From the NCBI GenBank assembly GCA_964016985.1, contig OZ024830.1:74431763-74495762 (forward strand): DNA of 64,000 bases, given 5' to 3'. The position numbers and the translations under genes are program-made. Below, one piece after another: positions 1-12,285 of this stretch. Below the pieces are notes generated by a model. The model ran no database searches. It had not been told where the DNA came from and saw nothing but the letters and a program-made list of their open reading frames with translations. Each line of letters opens with the position of its first letter. Within the stretch, counting starts at the first letter, position 1. This DNA comes from Anodontia alba. Taxonomy: Eukaryota > Mollusca > Bivalvia > Lucinida > Lucinidae.

Positions 1-1122
1 GATACCTTAATTACTCCGCTGTGAAATTTTACTCGGATACGACGCCTCGATGACAAGGACGAAGTTAAACTAAGGTAAGTAGACTATATGATTATTAATT
101 ATGGCCTCATTAGTATATTCTGTATAAGTATTTATGTGCAAAATATAATCATATGTCCACAGCGATTTAATATTATTAATGATTTAAATCACCCGTTATT
201 AAAATGATTTTATAGATGTTTTTTCTGCATAGACATGTGTTGAAAATTGTCCTTGAATAAATAAAAAGTCTGCATCATCTGTTGCGCAACTTCAGAGCGC
301 GTCGATTGTTATCGAGAAGGCCGTTTGATCAAACTTATTTTATCAATGTTTGTAATGGAAATCCTGCAGAAAATTGTCTTCCATTTTTCTTTTGACATGA
401 TAAGAACTTTTGCATCTTTTTCTAGTCATACACTCGCTGTAGAAGTCCAAATAAATCGCCGCTTAAAATTTCCGAAAAATATCAGAGATATGGCTTTTAC
501 GAGCAACAAAAGTTTACTGGCGTTTCTGTTGCAAGGGAGATAATTTCAACGTGAAGCAACTTTGAATAATTGCCATTAATTAGACAGGTAGAACTTGAAA
601 CAATGTTTTGCAGGGAATTTTATTGACAGACAATGGACTTTCAGGATTATGCGTTGAAAATCGTTCTCTTTTGAAGCTGTGAGAAAATGTGAAAATACTG
701 TTTTGATGAAAATGCAGGTAACTCGAGACAGGGATCACTTACACGAATGATGTCTCTTGAATTCTTTTGACACTAACTGTGGACTACAATGGAACTAATT
801 TATTACAACCAAATCGAAGTAGAAACGAATTATTCATTGATAAAATGTGACAGGTTACTTTTAGTTTTGAGTATATATACTGTTTTCGTGATGTTTACAT
901 GTATGTGTTTCTTTGTCTTATATCTATAGATTCTTTTCTCAATTATTTTAAAATAAAAAACAAAAGACCTGTTATAATATTGTGGGAGTGAATTTAACAT
1001 TTGAATTTGAAACGACATTTCTCTTTCTTTCTATACCTCTTTTTGAAACGGGATTATGCCTCTTTAGACCTTGTCAAAGAAAGGACACTACTAATCATGC
1101 TAATACGTTTTTTGTACGGTTT
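1..1122. other. Unassigned AT-rich DNA
   Basis: I see no gene, splice-flanked exon or recognised repeat here. The short open frames do not resemble a known family and have no coding-like features. Confidence 0.5.
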
Positions 1123-1376
1123 CATTACGAAAACACGCCTATTAAAATCTATTGGAAATTTTACAACCCAAAAAGGGAAATTTTCAGATAAACAAATCTG
1201 ATATTTTTCATATTTCTGATCAAAACATTGATTGTGGGTACTCGTTTGCCGAGGCGGTTCTAATACACAATCTATGTTTTTTTTAGCAAAATTATAAAAA
1301 TAATGTATACCTCTGTTTTACTATATAAAAGTGGGGTTTATGGGGGTCAAAATGATATAGGCGTGTTTTCGTGATG
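1123..1376 (+). repeat. MITE-A copy 1
   Basis: Begins CATTACGAAAACACGCCTAT and ends with the inverted counterpart finishing CGTGATG. The central palindrome is partly lost: one arm keeps the GGGTACTCG half and the other the GAGGCGGTTCTAA half. Non-autonomous; no open frame. Confidence 0.9.
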
Positions 1377-1899
1377 TTTATCACTTGGTATTACACAAAA
1401 GTGGACTTCAAACATGTTAAAAGCAGTATTTCTTTTTAAACTATGAAATGAAGCGAACAGTAGAGCATCAATTCCGATTCCTCATCTTTATTCACAGTTT
1501 ACGCAATTCGGTTGTTTGAAGGAAAAGTTTTACACTTTAATAAGTAAAGTCTAGAGCAGGAATCCGTCGGATCTATTTTCCTTCCGCTTTCTGAAAAGGC
1601 CAACATCTTTGTCAACATTTAAGGCTAACATCTTTGTCAACATTTGTAACATTTTGATAAAAAAGTTGGAACTATAAGGAATAGATTATTAATTTTTGGA
1701 TTTTATCGATGTGTAACACACAAACTTAACATAACGCCCTCCGGGTTTTAATCAGTTTGTGAGTGATTCACCGGAGTTTACAAATCGACAAAGTCACAAA
1801 AATAGAACTTATTCCTATATTATAAAATATTAACATACGTATATTTAGTCACTGAGGACTGGAGTCAGTCTAATAGGATCGATTGCGTATTTCATTAAG
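1377..1899. other. Unassigned spacer with a short tandem repeat
   Basis: Holds two adjacent copies of a 24-bp unit containing CTAACATCTTTGTCAACATT near 1600-1646. At 1846-1873 there is a piece reading TTTAGTCACTGAGGACTGGA, which matches the end of the inverted-repeat element nested at 21272-21494. Confidence 0.5.
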
Positions 1900-2116
1900 C
1901 ATCACGAAAACATGCCTATATAATTTTGACCCCCTTAAATCCCACTTTTATATAGTAAAACTGGGGTTTATAGGGGTATACATTATTTTTCTTATTTCTG
2001 CTCGAAACCATGGTTTTGATCAGAAATATGTAAAATATAGGAATTTTTTATCTGAAAATTTTCATATTTTGGTGGTAAAATTTTCAGTATATTTGAATAG
2101 GCATGTTTTCGTAATG
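1900..2116 (-). repeat. MITE-A copy 2, central palindrome deleted
   Basis: Both ends are present (CATCACGAAAACATGCC start, TTTTCGTAATG end), but the middle is reduced to a short stem around CCATGGTTTTGATCAG, making it about 65 bp shorter than full copies. Confidence 0.88.
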
Positions 2117-2154
2117 AGTATTTGTACACCTTAACTCCTTATCCTACTATTTTC

Positions 2155-2480
2155 TAAAATTTGAATTACTTCATTTTAATAAGTAAACGCTTAGCATTCT
2201 ATGTAATTTTTTTCAGCAGACATCATATTGAAATAGTGTTCTTATTTTTTCCCAGAAAACGGCTTTTGACTTTTCATGGAAATAGTCTCCAATGGTGACA
2301 CTTGCATGAAATGTCAAATCCTGGTTTGACACTTCATGGATATTGTGACGTTTCATTGAATTTGTGACATTTCATGGAAATTTTCTCCGATGGAGACACT
2401 TTTCCTGATATGTAAAATACTGTTTTCTGGCAAAAATAAGAAACAATATCTTCAATTTGTCGTCTGCTGAATTAACCCAT
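2155..2480. repeat. MITE-H foldback element
   Basis: Contains repeated TTTCATGGA and ATGAAATGTCAAATCC arms, and ends with GTCGTCTGCTGAAT followed by TTAACCC. The same arms and end occur at 14495-14700 and 52410-52600. This copy is the longest and most degenerate. Confidence 0.6.
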
Positions 2481-2499
2481 AGAGAAGTCAAGGTTAATA

Positions 2500-2650
2500 C
2501 GAACAGCTAAAAATGTAGACAATGATCAGACAGCACGTTCCTTGATATGTCTAAAAGTAATGAGTGTATAGCAAAATTAGCCCCTGATCTGACGCCACGT
2601 AACGCAGCGTCTGATCTTGGTCTACACTGTTTGTTCAGGCTTCGCTGTCC
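2500..2650. repeat. MITE-E-type hairpin fragment
   Basis: Carries the diverged dyad GATCTGACGCCACG / GCGTCTGATCTTGGTCTACAC followed by TGTTTGTTCAGGC, the core seen in better-preserved copies at 23521-23590 and 46536-46764. Confidence 0.6.
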
Positions 2651-3447
2651 AAATACTAAGAGGAACGAATCTTATAAACATGTTGCTTTCATTACAACCT
2701 TGACGTTTTGATGTACACGATTTATTGCATGTCAAATGAAATTAAACTACAATACGTTTAAACCAATACTTAGTTTGTACACGATGTTCTGTTCTGAACG
2801 TCGCTTCTACGAAATTACGAAAATAAGGAATGACCCTTGAGAATCAAAGCACTGAGAGTGCTGATGGTGGCGGTTTCCTTAATTTCTATAAGCCTCTAGA
2901 CTACATATCATCTGTACTTTCATTTTGTTCAATATTTCTTGATATGTAACTAAAGCAATGCCATTTTCGCTACACCATGTGTGCATTCTGCACAATTCAG
3001 AGTAACTAGTTTCAGTATCATGAATATTTGATCCACATCACTGTGGTTCTGAACCCCTTTTAACCACAAAAATACTTAATTTTCCTGTACTGTGTACAGT
3101 AACATTATTTATAATCAGATAACACAGTTTCTTTTTTTTTTTTTTTTTTGTTTGTTTTTTTTTTGTTTGTTTGTTTTTTTTTTTTTCGTTTTTTATTTTT
3201 CAAGTATGAAATACTTACATGTTACTTATTTCTTAAAGGACTGAAAGGATTGTAAGTTGTGGGTATTCATTACAACTACCCTATCAATAACTTTCAAATA
3301 AGTACCAATAACATATGTTTTGTGTAGAAATTATAATTAAAAAGATAATCTGGATAATCATCTAGAGTGCTTAAATGTTCATAGTTCTGGCCTTTTACCA
3401 TTTACCGTCTGTTATTCCATCCATTTGAGGAGTCATTATGTCCATTC

Positions 3448-3448
<1 letters not shown>
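2651..3448. other. Unassigned DNA with a poly-T tract
   Basis: No gene is seen. A T-rich tract with occasional G lies at about 3131-3192. The remainder is single-copy as far as I can see. Confidence 0.5.

Positions 3449-3528
<80 letters not shown>
3449..3528. repeat. (TA)n microsatellite
   Basis: About 80 bp of uninterrupted TA dinucleotides. An apparent open frame of alternating Tyr-Ile across it is a by-product of the repeat. Confidence 0.97.
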
Positions 3529-3531
<3 letters not shown>

Positions 3532-3639
3532 AGAAACAAACAAGAGCTCTACAAGCGGAGGCATCATACGCCCTGGGCAAGTAATAAGATGTAGCACATA
3601 TGCGGACTACTTACAATTCTGTGCTCCAGACCTGTGTAA

Positions 3640-5262
3640 ATTTGTAAGTGGAGTTAGCTGGAAACCAAACAATTACCAAAAGTTTCAAAGGGACATAATG
3701 CTGCTACTATTTGTTGGACTGTAATTTTGGAATAATATGTGCTGCTCCACATCATGGTCAAACTACAAATCAAGTTTCAGCTTGATTGGATGTAAACTAT
3801 ATGATGAGTTAGCCGGGAACAAAAGATTAACAGAATTTTAAAAGGGCACAACTCTGCTAAATTAGCCTAATATTTGGTGTACTGTAACCTCCTAATAATA
3901 TGCGCTGCTCCACACCACGATCTAACAATAAATCGCTTTTCAGCATGATTGGATGTAAACTATAGAAGGAGTTAGCCAGAAATGCAAAGTTTATGGAAAT
4001 TTTTAATGGGGCATAACTCTGGTAATATTTGATGTTTGGTAACCTCAAAATAATATGTGCTACTCCACATTATATTCTTATTATAAATCGAGTTTAAGCT
4101 CAGTGTAAATATTTACAAAGTTTCAATTTGATCAGGTGTAAACTATAGGAGTTAGCCAGAAACAAAAAGATTACAGAATTTTCAAAGGGGCATAGCTCTG
4201 CTAATATATGGTGGACTGTAACCTCAAAATAATATGCCCTGCTCCACTTCATGGTGTAACTATAAATCAAGTTTCAGCTTGATCCAATGTAAACTGTAGT
4301 AGAATTAGCCGGAAACAAAAAAATTTCAGAAATTTTCAAAGGGGCATAACTGCCAATACTTGGTGGACTGTAACCTTGAAATAATTTGCGCTGCTCCACA
4401 TCATGTTCTTACTATAAATCAAATTTAAGCGCGATCAAATGTAAACTGTAGGAGGAGTTAGCTGGGGAAGTGACAAATTTACTGAAAATTTTAAAGGAAA
4501 TAACTGATATTTGGTGGACTGTAACCTCGAATATATATGAGCTGCTCAATATCATGGTCTAACTATTAATCAAGTTTCAGCTTGATCCGATGTAAACTGT
4601 AGGAGGAGTTGGCCAGAAATAAAAAGTTTACCGAAATATTCCAAGGGACATAACTCTGTTAATATTTGGTGGAGTGTGGCCTCAAAACAACATGCGCTGC
4701 ATCACATCATGGTCTACCTATAAATCAAACTTCTGCTTGATCGGATGTAAACTGTAGGAGAAGCTAGCAAGAAACTAAAAAATTTAGCGAAATTTTCAAA
4801 GGGTCATTATTCTGCTAATATTTGATGGACTGTAACCTCGAACAAATATGCACTGTTCCACATCATGGTGTAACTGTAAATCAAGTTTCAGCTTGATCCA
4901 ATGTAAACTGTAGGAAGATTTAGTCAGAAACGAAAAGTTTACTGAAATTTTCAAAGGGACAGATCTCTGCTAATATTAGGTGGACTGTAACCTAGATAAT
5001 ATGCACTGTTCCACATCATGGTCTAAGTATAAATCAAGTTTCAGCTTGATTGGATGTAAACTGTAGGAGTTAGCTGGAAACAAAAAAACTTACAGGATTT
5101 TTTAAAGGGGCATAACCCTGTTAGTATTTGGTGGACTGTAACCCCGAAACATTATGAACTGCTCCACAGCATGGTCAATTTATAAACCAAGATTCAGCCT
5201 GGTGGGATGTAAACTGTAGGAGGAGTTAGCTGGAAACAAAAAAGTTTATGGCTTCAGACCCC
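3640..5262 (+). repeat. Degenerate tandem array of about 155-bp units
   Basis: About ten units, each with the order TTTGGTGGACTGTAACCTCG, GCTGCTCCACATCATGGT, CAAGTTTCAGCTTGAT, GGATGTAAACTGTAGGAG, GTTAGCCGGAAACAAAAA and TTTTCAAAGGGGCATAACTC. GGACTGTAACC anchors recur near 3716, 3882, 4210, 4369, 4517, 4828, 4983 and 5134. Units differ by point changes and small indels, so the array is old. No continuous reading frame. Confidence 0.88.
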
Positions 5263-5917
5263 ATAACCTAATGCGCCCTGTTTGAAAAACGAGTATAATA
5301 AAAACAGCAGTGAGCTTAAAGATGTTCAGATGCATCCCCTAATGTCAGAATATTTCAAATTACGGTAAAGATATTGGCAAAATGATAATTATGTTGAAAA
5401 ACCCCATTTAGAGATTCCTGAATGTTCAAAGTCTTAGTAACTGGTATTGCTATTTATACTTTGTAAAAAAGCTATCCCACAATACACTATCCTATGATGT
5501 CACTGATTCTTTTAGAATTTAAATCCTCATCATTTTATTCCAGACTGCTAATTTTAATTAAAAAAAAAAAGTAAGTATTCTATTACTATTGATATTAAAA
5601 CTTAAAATTTCAAGCTAGAATTTTTTTTTTGTTACATTATGAAAACTAATATAATTAAATTCCAAAAACTTTTTTTTTAAATATGAAAAATGCAAGATAC
5701 AGGTTACTATGTTGGAAAAAAAATTACCAAGAACAAATTTATTTTTGATAATTACATTCCAAAGATCATTACAAAATACACATAAAACTTCAGTAAAATA
5801 ACTTCAGACAATGGAATTTGAATTTTAGTTTGACATAAATTTGATTTCTCAAAATTAAATTGTATCAAACTAAATATGAAAATGTGTAAGCACTGCACCC
5901 TAACAAAAAGGGAACAG
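5263..5917. other. Unassigned AT-rich DNA
   Basis: Several A and T runs and no recognisable gene or repeat, up to the start of the duplicated segment. Confidence 0.5.
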
Positions 5918-7905
5918 ACCTTTTCTCTGTGTATACATTCTTTGAATATTTTCAAATTAAATTTTTTTTAAACGATTTTTGAAAAAAAATTTCATAAGAA
6001 CCACTGTTGTAAGTACATGTATTTGGAATATTTTCAAATTAAAGTGTTTAAAACATTTTTTTAAATTTTTCATAAAAACCAATGATGTAAGTATTTGGAA
6101 TATTTCAGTAAGGTTTTCACTTCACCATTTGACTCGCTAGTCACATGTCTTTCTTTTTAGCGCATATACAACCAAAAGTGAAATAAGAGGATGTGTCTGC
6201 TTTAATCTATGAAAAATATTTGTGGTTAAAATACGGTTTCACAAAATCCAAAATCAAGCTTCGAATTCAACTGTGATTTTTGTTTGTCTCAGCTCTCTGC
6301 ACTCTTCATATATAAACAAGAGGACTATGGTGGTCATTAACGCTCACCTGTGCCTAAAAGGTCACTCAATGTCTACAATATTCATTAATCTGGAGGATAT
6401 AACTCCAAAATATCCATGTCCTCCACTTCTGCATGTTTAAGGAAGATCCAATTTTAACTGATGAAGCTATGCAGCAAACAAGTTTCTACTAACAAATACT
6501 GTCAGAGGAGATACCAAAAAAACAAAAACAAAAAAAAAAACCAAACACAGCATCCAGAGTTGTGGTCCTTATATGCAACACACCTTTTTAACCTCATGTA
6601 CAATTCTACCAAGTATCATCAATGTATCTTCCATGGCGCTTAAGTTATGACAATCACATGGTTTCCACTAACAAATACTGTCAGGGGAGTGAACTCAAAA
6701 ACTGCAGTATTCTAAGTTACAGTTTTTGTATACGACTAACCTTCTTACCTCCTGTTCAATCCTACCAAGTACTATCAATATATTTCAAAGGGTGTTGGAC
6801 TTACAAGGTCTCTATTACCAAATACTGACAGGGGAGATACCTAAAAAATTGCAGTACCTAGAGTTGTAGATCTTGTACAAGACGCGTCTTCTCAACGTCT
6901 TGTACAATTCTCCTTAATATCATCGATATATCTGAAATGGTGTTGAAGTTATGGCAATCATAAGGTTTCCATTACCAAATACTGTCAGGGGCGATAACTA
7001 AAAATTGTGGCATCTAGAGTTGTGATTCTTTTGTGTGACATGCTTTCTCAACCTTATGTACAATCCTACCAAGTATCATCAATGCATCTGAAAAGATGTT
7101 GGAGTTACCAAGATCACAAAGTTTCTATTAGGGGAGATAATTCTAAACCACAGCACCTGGAGTTGTAGTTTATGCAACACATATTCTCAACCTCATGTAC
7201 AGTCCTACTGAGTTCAATCAATATATCTGAAAGGGTGTTGGAGTTATCAAATTCACAAGGTTTCTTTTAATAAATACTGTCAGGGCAGATGATTAAATAA
7301 CTGTGGGACCTAGAGTTGTAGTTCTTGTATGTGCCACACCTCAATTCTTTCAAAAGATATGTTCTGGGAACTCAATGAAAGCATGCTACCAGGACGTTTC
7401 TAGAAGTCCTAGTTAGTACCCACAACATATGTTTACTAGGGGAAATAAGAAAATATGTACCTAAGCACTCCTTTAATCTGGAGCTCTGAAATGTAGACAT
7501 TTCTTGTCTGATTCTCTTGATGTTAATACATTTTAAGATTTTTGTTTTTTATCCATTTCAAAAGGTACAAATTATCTGACCAGCAAGAGAAACTGGGCCT
7601 AATTCAAAACCATATTATTTAAGTAGTTGTGGTCATGATACACTCAAATTACACAAACCTTATTCCAAACTCATAAATCTGTAAAATAATGATGAATCAG
7701 AATGTTCAGACCAACAGACATGGACTCCAGAATAAAGGGTATAATCAGGCATCCATGGACAGTAAGCCTTACTTGGTAAGCAAGCTTTGCCCTCCATGCC
7801 CATAAGCCTGAACAAAAGACATGTAGGTAGAAGTGTTATGTCCGGGATTTTTGAAGTCTACTTATGAAATCAGTAAAAAAAGGTAACCGTTTCTTCAAAT
7901 CAGAA
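5918..7905 (+). repeat. Segmental duplication, copy A
   Basis: Direct repeat of 9138-11045 with the same order of landmarks: ACATTCTTTGAATATTTTC, CGCTCACCTGTGCCTAAAAG, many ATACTGTCAGGGGAGAT sub-repeats, then the 3' part of the reverse-transcriptase element. Inside it, a 150-170 bp sub-repeat (TCCTACCAAGTATCATCAAT ... AAATACTGTCAGGGG ... AGAGTTGT) recurs about seven times from 6330 to 7340. No intact gene. Confidence 0.88.
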
Positions 7906-8280
7906 ACAATACATCATCTATATATCTGTAGGTGAAATTGAGTTGTTGTGCGAGGTGTTTCTTGCCTACTTGGAGGAGACTTTGTACAAACTCCGCCTCA
8001 TACGAGTATAAAAACAAGTCGGCAAGTAACGGTGCACAGTTAGTACCCATCGGTATGCCGATTGTTTACTGAAATATACGTCCGCCGAACTCCACAAAAA
8101 TATTGTCGATTAGATATTCCAGCATCTTTATGACATCTGCATCTGAGTATTTTTATGGCGCATCAGAGTGATCCCGAACGAAGTAGCTAATGACAACGTA
8201 CTGAAATCGACGGTTACCATTCTTGTGGAAGAAACTCTGGTTGATAATTTCCTTAATTTAGATTTCAATTTATCATGAGA
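7620..8280 (-). pseudogene. Reverse transcriptase fragment, probably Penelope-like element
   Basis: On the minus strand, 8280 down to about 7905 encodes a reverse-transcriptase palm piece with the motifs FGGRIFQ, TIGIPMGTNCAPLLADLFLY and FTYRYIDD. The YIDD is the catalytic Y-x-D-D box. An in-frame stop follows FGGRIFQ and another interrupts the upstream part. The region corresponding to 63060-63500 of the second fragment is missing: sequence jumps directly from the YIDD region to the 3' segment (7620-7850). The GIPMGTNCAPLLADLF signature suggests a Penelope-like or related non-LTR reverse transcriptase; the class is inferred from memory of the family. Non-functional. Confidence 0.75.
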
Positions 8281-8289
8281 AAATAAGAA

Positions 8290-9130
8290 AACAAGTCACC
8301 CCGATGCTTCCTCCAAGTTTCAAGTCAACTGGCTTTTCGGTTCAGGAGAAGAAGCGAAAAATACATTTTCAAGATCTTGGATTTCCAATCGGAAAGATTT
8401 TAGCTATTTTTGATCTACAAGTCACCCCATTGTAGATTATTGTTACATTGGCTTTTCGGTTCACAAGAAGAAGTGAAAAATAGATTTTCAAGATGGTCAC
8501 CATGGCAGCCATCTTGGATTCCAGTCGGAATGATTTTAGCTATTTATGATCTACCAGTCATCCCAATATTTTCTACCAAATTTCAAATCAGTTGGCCTTT
8601 TTTGTTCAGAAGAAGAAGCAAAAAATAAATTTTCTAGATGGCCGCCATGGTGGCCATCTTGGATTTCCGATGTTAGCTCTTATTAATCTACAAGTCACTT
8701 CGATGCTTCCTATTAAGTTTCAAGTCAATTGGCCTTTCGCTTCAGGAGAAGAAGTGAAAAAAAAAAGTTTCAAGATGGCCATGAATTTCCGCTCGAAATA
8801 ATTTTAGTTATTTTGATTTACAAGTCAACCCGATGCTTCCTACCAAGTTTCAAGTCAATTGGCCTTTCGGTTCACAAGAAGAAGCGAAAAATAGATTTTG
8901 AAGCCATGGATCGATTTTAGCTTCTTTTTTTTATCTACAAGTCACCCTAATGTTTCCTAGCAAGTTTAAAGTCAACTGGCCTTTCAGTTAGGAGGAGAAG
9001 CGAAAACTAAATTTTCAAGATGGCTGCCATGGCGGCCATTTTGGATTTTGATTGGAACGATTTTAACTACTTTTGATCTACAAGTCACTCTTACAAGTCA
9101 TCCTTATGCTTCCTACCAAGTTTCGAGTCA
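8290..9130 (-). repeat. Tandem array carrying YY1-like motifs, about 150-bp units
   Basis: Five to six units, each with CTACAAGTCACCCCGATGCT, CAAGTTTCAAGTCAATTGGC, TCAGGAGAAGAAGCGAAAAA, then TTTTCAAGATGGCCGCCATG and its dyad half GGCGGCCATCTTGGATTT. AAGATGGCCGCC is close to the YY1 consensus. The same unit in opposite orientation forms 57815-59530. Short open frames here are repeat-derived. Confidence 0.88.
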
Positions 9131-9137
9131 AGGGAAG

Positions 9138-11045
9138 AGACCTTTTCTCACTATACATTCTTTGAATATTTTCAAATTAATTTTTTTAAAAGATTTTTGA
9201 AAAAAATTTCATAAGAACCACTGTTGTAAGTACATGTATTTGGAATATTTTCAAATTAAAGTTTTTAAAACATTTTTTTAAATTTTTCATAAAATCCAAT
9301 GATGTAAGTATTTGGAATATTTCAGTAAGGTTTTCACCATTTGACTCGCTAGTCACATGTCTTTCTTTTAAGCACATATACAACCAAAAGTGAAATAAGA
9401 GGATATGTCTGCTTTAATCTATATGAAAAATATTTGTGGTTATAATACGGTTTCACAAAATCCAAAATCAAGCTTCGAATTCAACTGTGATTTTTGTTTG
9501 TCTCAGCTCTCTGCACTCTTCATATATAAAAAGAGGACCATGGTGGTCATTAACGCTCACCTGTGCCTAAAAGGTCACTCAGTCTACAATATTCATTAAT
9601 CTGGAGGATATCTCCAAAATATCCATGTCCTCTACTTCTGCGTTTAAGGAAGATCCAATTTTAACTGATGCAGCAAACAAGTTTCTACTACCAAATACTG
9701 TCAGGGGAGATAACAAAAAAACACAGCATCCAGAGTCCTTACATGCAACACACCTTTTTAACCTCATGTACAATTCTACCAAGTATCATCAATGTATCTT
9801 CCATGGCGCTTAAGTTATGACAATCACATGGTTTCCACATACAAATACTGTCAGGGGAGTGAACTCAAAAACTGCAGTATTCTAAGTTACAGTTTTTGTA
9901 TACGACTAACCTCCTGTTCAATCCTACCAAGTACTATCAATATATTTCAAAGGGTGTTGGACTTACAAGGTCTCTATTACCAAATACTGACAGGGGAGAT
10001 ACCTAAAAAATTGCAGTACCTAGAGTACAAGACGCGTCTTCTCAACGTCTTGTACAATTCTCCTTAATATCATCGATATACCTGAAATGGTGTTGAAGTT
10101 ATGGCAATCATAAGGTTTCCATTACCAAATACTGTCAGGGGCGATAAGTAAAAACTGTGGCATCTAGAGTTGTGATTCTTTTGTGTGACATGCTTTCTCA
10201 ACCTTATGTACAATCCTACCAAGTATCATCAATGCATCTGAAAAGATGTTAGAGTTACCAAGATCACAAAGTTTCTATTAGGGGAGATAATTCTAAACCA
10301 CAGCACCTGGAGTTGTAGTTTATGCAACACATCTTCTCAACCTCATGTACCTGAGTTCAATAAATATATCTGAAAGGGTGTTGGAGTTATCAAATGCACA
10401 AGGTTTCTTTTACTAAATACTGTCAGGGCAGAAGACTAAATAACTGTGGGACCTAGAGTTGTAGTTCTTGTATGTGCTACACCTCAATTCTTTCAAAAGA
10501 TATATTCTGGAAACTCAATGAAAGCATGCTACCAGGACGTTTCTAGGTTCTAGTTAGTACCCACAACATATATTTACTAGGGGAAATAAGAAAATATGTA
10601 CCTAAGCACTCCTTTAATCTGGAGCTCTGAAATATAGACATTTCTTGTCTGATTCTCTTGATGTTAATACATTTTAAGATTATGTTTTCTTATCCATTTC
10701 AAAAGGTACAAATTATCTGACCAGCAAGAGAAACTGGGCCTAATTCAAAACCATATTATTTAAGTAGTTGTGGTCATGATACACTCAAATTACACAAACC
10801 TTATTCCTAACTCATAAATCTGTAAAATAATGATGAATCAGAATGTTCAGACCAACAGACATGGACTCCAGAATAAAGGGTATAATCAGGCATCCATGGA
10901 CAGTAAGCCTTACTTGGTAGCAAGCTTTGCCCACCATGCCCATAAGCCTAAACAAAAGACATGTAGGTAGAAGTGTTATGTCCGGGATTTTGGAAGTCTA
11001 CTTATGAAATCAGTAAAAAAAAGTAACCATTTCTTCAAATCAGAA
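9138..11045 (+). repeat. Segmental duplication, copy B
   Basis: Second copy of 5918-7905, with small deletions (for example after ATATCTCCAAAATATCC and in the AACCTCATGTAC tract). It ends inside the reverse-transcriptase 3' region at CTTCAAATCAGAA, after which the sequences part. Copy A continues from that point into the reverse-transcriptase fragment. Confidence 0.88.
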
Positions 11046-11145
11046 TATTTTCTGACTAATTTTTATGAGATAACTAATCTATCTATATTCCTTGCATTCA
11101 TTACTGTTTTTGCCTAGCAAGAAATAGAAACAAAATACTGGGCCT

Positions 11146-11185
<40 letters not shown>

Positions 11186-11540
11186 CGGATAACTTGAGCA
11201 TGTGTCATAAATTAATGTATTCATTTCTTGAAAAGCTTAAATTATGGGGAATATTCACCAGATAATCTATTTATCTGAGGATTCTTGGTACTAATTCATT
11301 TAATAATGTAACTCTTATATAACTGGCAAGAAATAAGAACAAATACCTGTTTGCTTTAAAAAGCTACAATGTGTATCTTAATAAATGTGCTAAAATCTGA
11401 TGACAAAATACAGCTGTATTGCATTATGCATATTCTGGTATATTTCCACAATCAATTTGAGGATTTCTTGTGTTCATTTCAATTTGGAGAGTTAAACTCT
11501 GTATAAATATGAACAAATAAAAATCAAAATATAGCCTTAC
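11046..11540. other. Unassigned AT-rich DNA with a (CA)n tract
   Basis: A (CA)n microsatellite lies at 11150-11184. The rest is AT-rich and I recognise nothing in it. Confidence 0.55.
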
Positions 11541-11689
11541 TCTTAAAAATGTACACTTAATATAGCTCAAACAAGTGGACAGGGTCACTTATACTGATAT
11601 ATCTGGACAAAATATTACAAACTGAGGCATAATCACTTATAAGTTATCGATTTTAAAGTTAACACATTATTTATTTTTACTTCGGTTGC

Positions 11690-11990
11690 ACAGAAAGCTC
11701 AGCAATCTTATGCACTTGTTCTATAAGACATGGATGTTGGTGTTTCGTGAATGTGTGTTAGAGGAACCCAGATTACACAGGGAAAACCTTCGACCAGCGC
11801 TACCCCACCCTGTTTTATGCCCGATCCTGTTGCCCCATAAATCCAATGTCGGCTGCAGTGAGTTATTCATTGGGCACCATTAAAGGAAGCTAAGGAGGGA
11901 AAGTGTGTTTGATGCAGGACTGAAACCTGTGACCTCTAGCTTGCAAGTGCTCTACCCAACTGAGCTAACCAGATGGCTGTACCCCCAATC
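11690..11990 (-). repeat. tRNA-derived SINE (in tandem unit 1)
   Basis: Read on the minus strand, the 5' head at about 11990-11918 has a box A-like TTAGCTCAGTTGGGTAGAGC and a box B-like GGTTTCAGTCC with tRNA-like spacing, followed by a non-tRNA body. It is not a functional tRNA gene: the acceptor arms do not pair and the body is repeat-like. Confidence 0.7.
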
Positions 11991-12043
11991 ACCACACCAG
12001 GATTTTTTGATGCCTGAATAAAATTAATGTGTGTGTGTGTGTT

Positions 12044-12074
<31 letters not shown>

Positions 12075-12077
12075 TTG

Positions 12078-12268
12078 ATTTGGGTTTTATGTCTCTTTCA
12101 AGAATATTTCACTTATATCGAGCCGATCGTTCATCAAAGGTGGGCGAAAACCGGAGTACCCGTGGACCGGGGAAAAACCACCTGACCATCCGTAAGCAGA
12201 ACATGGCTTTCCTACATGTGACATGTGACCCGAGCGAGACTCGAACCACAGCGGTGAGAAATGATGAA
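12078..12268 (-). repeat. 5'-truncated SINE, same family as 14981-15202
   Basis: Minus-strand copy beginning in the tRNA head at TTTCTCACCGCTGTGGTTCG (includes box B) and running through CATCTTTGATGAACGATC to the tail (TTTTGGGTTT side), which abuts a poly-T (poly-A of the element). Box A is missing. Confidence 0.8.
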
Positions 12269-12285
12269 ATTTTAGTATCAGTTTA

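Larger units (their letters stand above)
11541..12285 (+). repeat. Tandem duplication, unit 1 (about 745 bp)
   Basis: Begins TCTTAAAAATGTACACTTAA and repeats from 12286. It holds two SINE pieces on the minus strand and a poly-T tract (12050-12075). Units 1 and 2 differ mainly in the length of the GT and T tracts and in small indels, so the duplication followed both SINE insertions. Confidence 0.88.

Noticed and set aside
3425..3724. Open frame of alternating Tyr-Ile followed by about 60 residues
   Set aside because: It is a (TA)n microsatellite read through into the tandem array; no conserved protein.
11918..11990. tRNA gene on the minus strand
   Set aside because: Box A and B are tRNA-like, but the arms do not close and it is followed by a SINE body; a second copy lies in the tandem unit.
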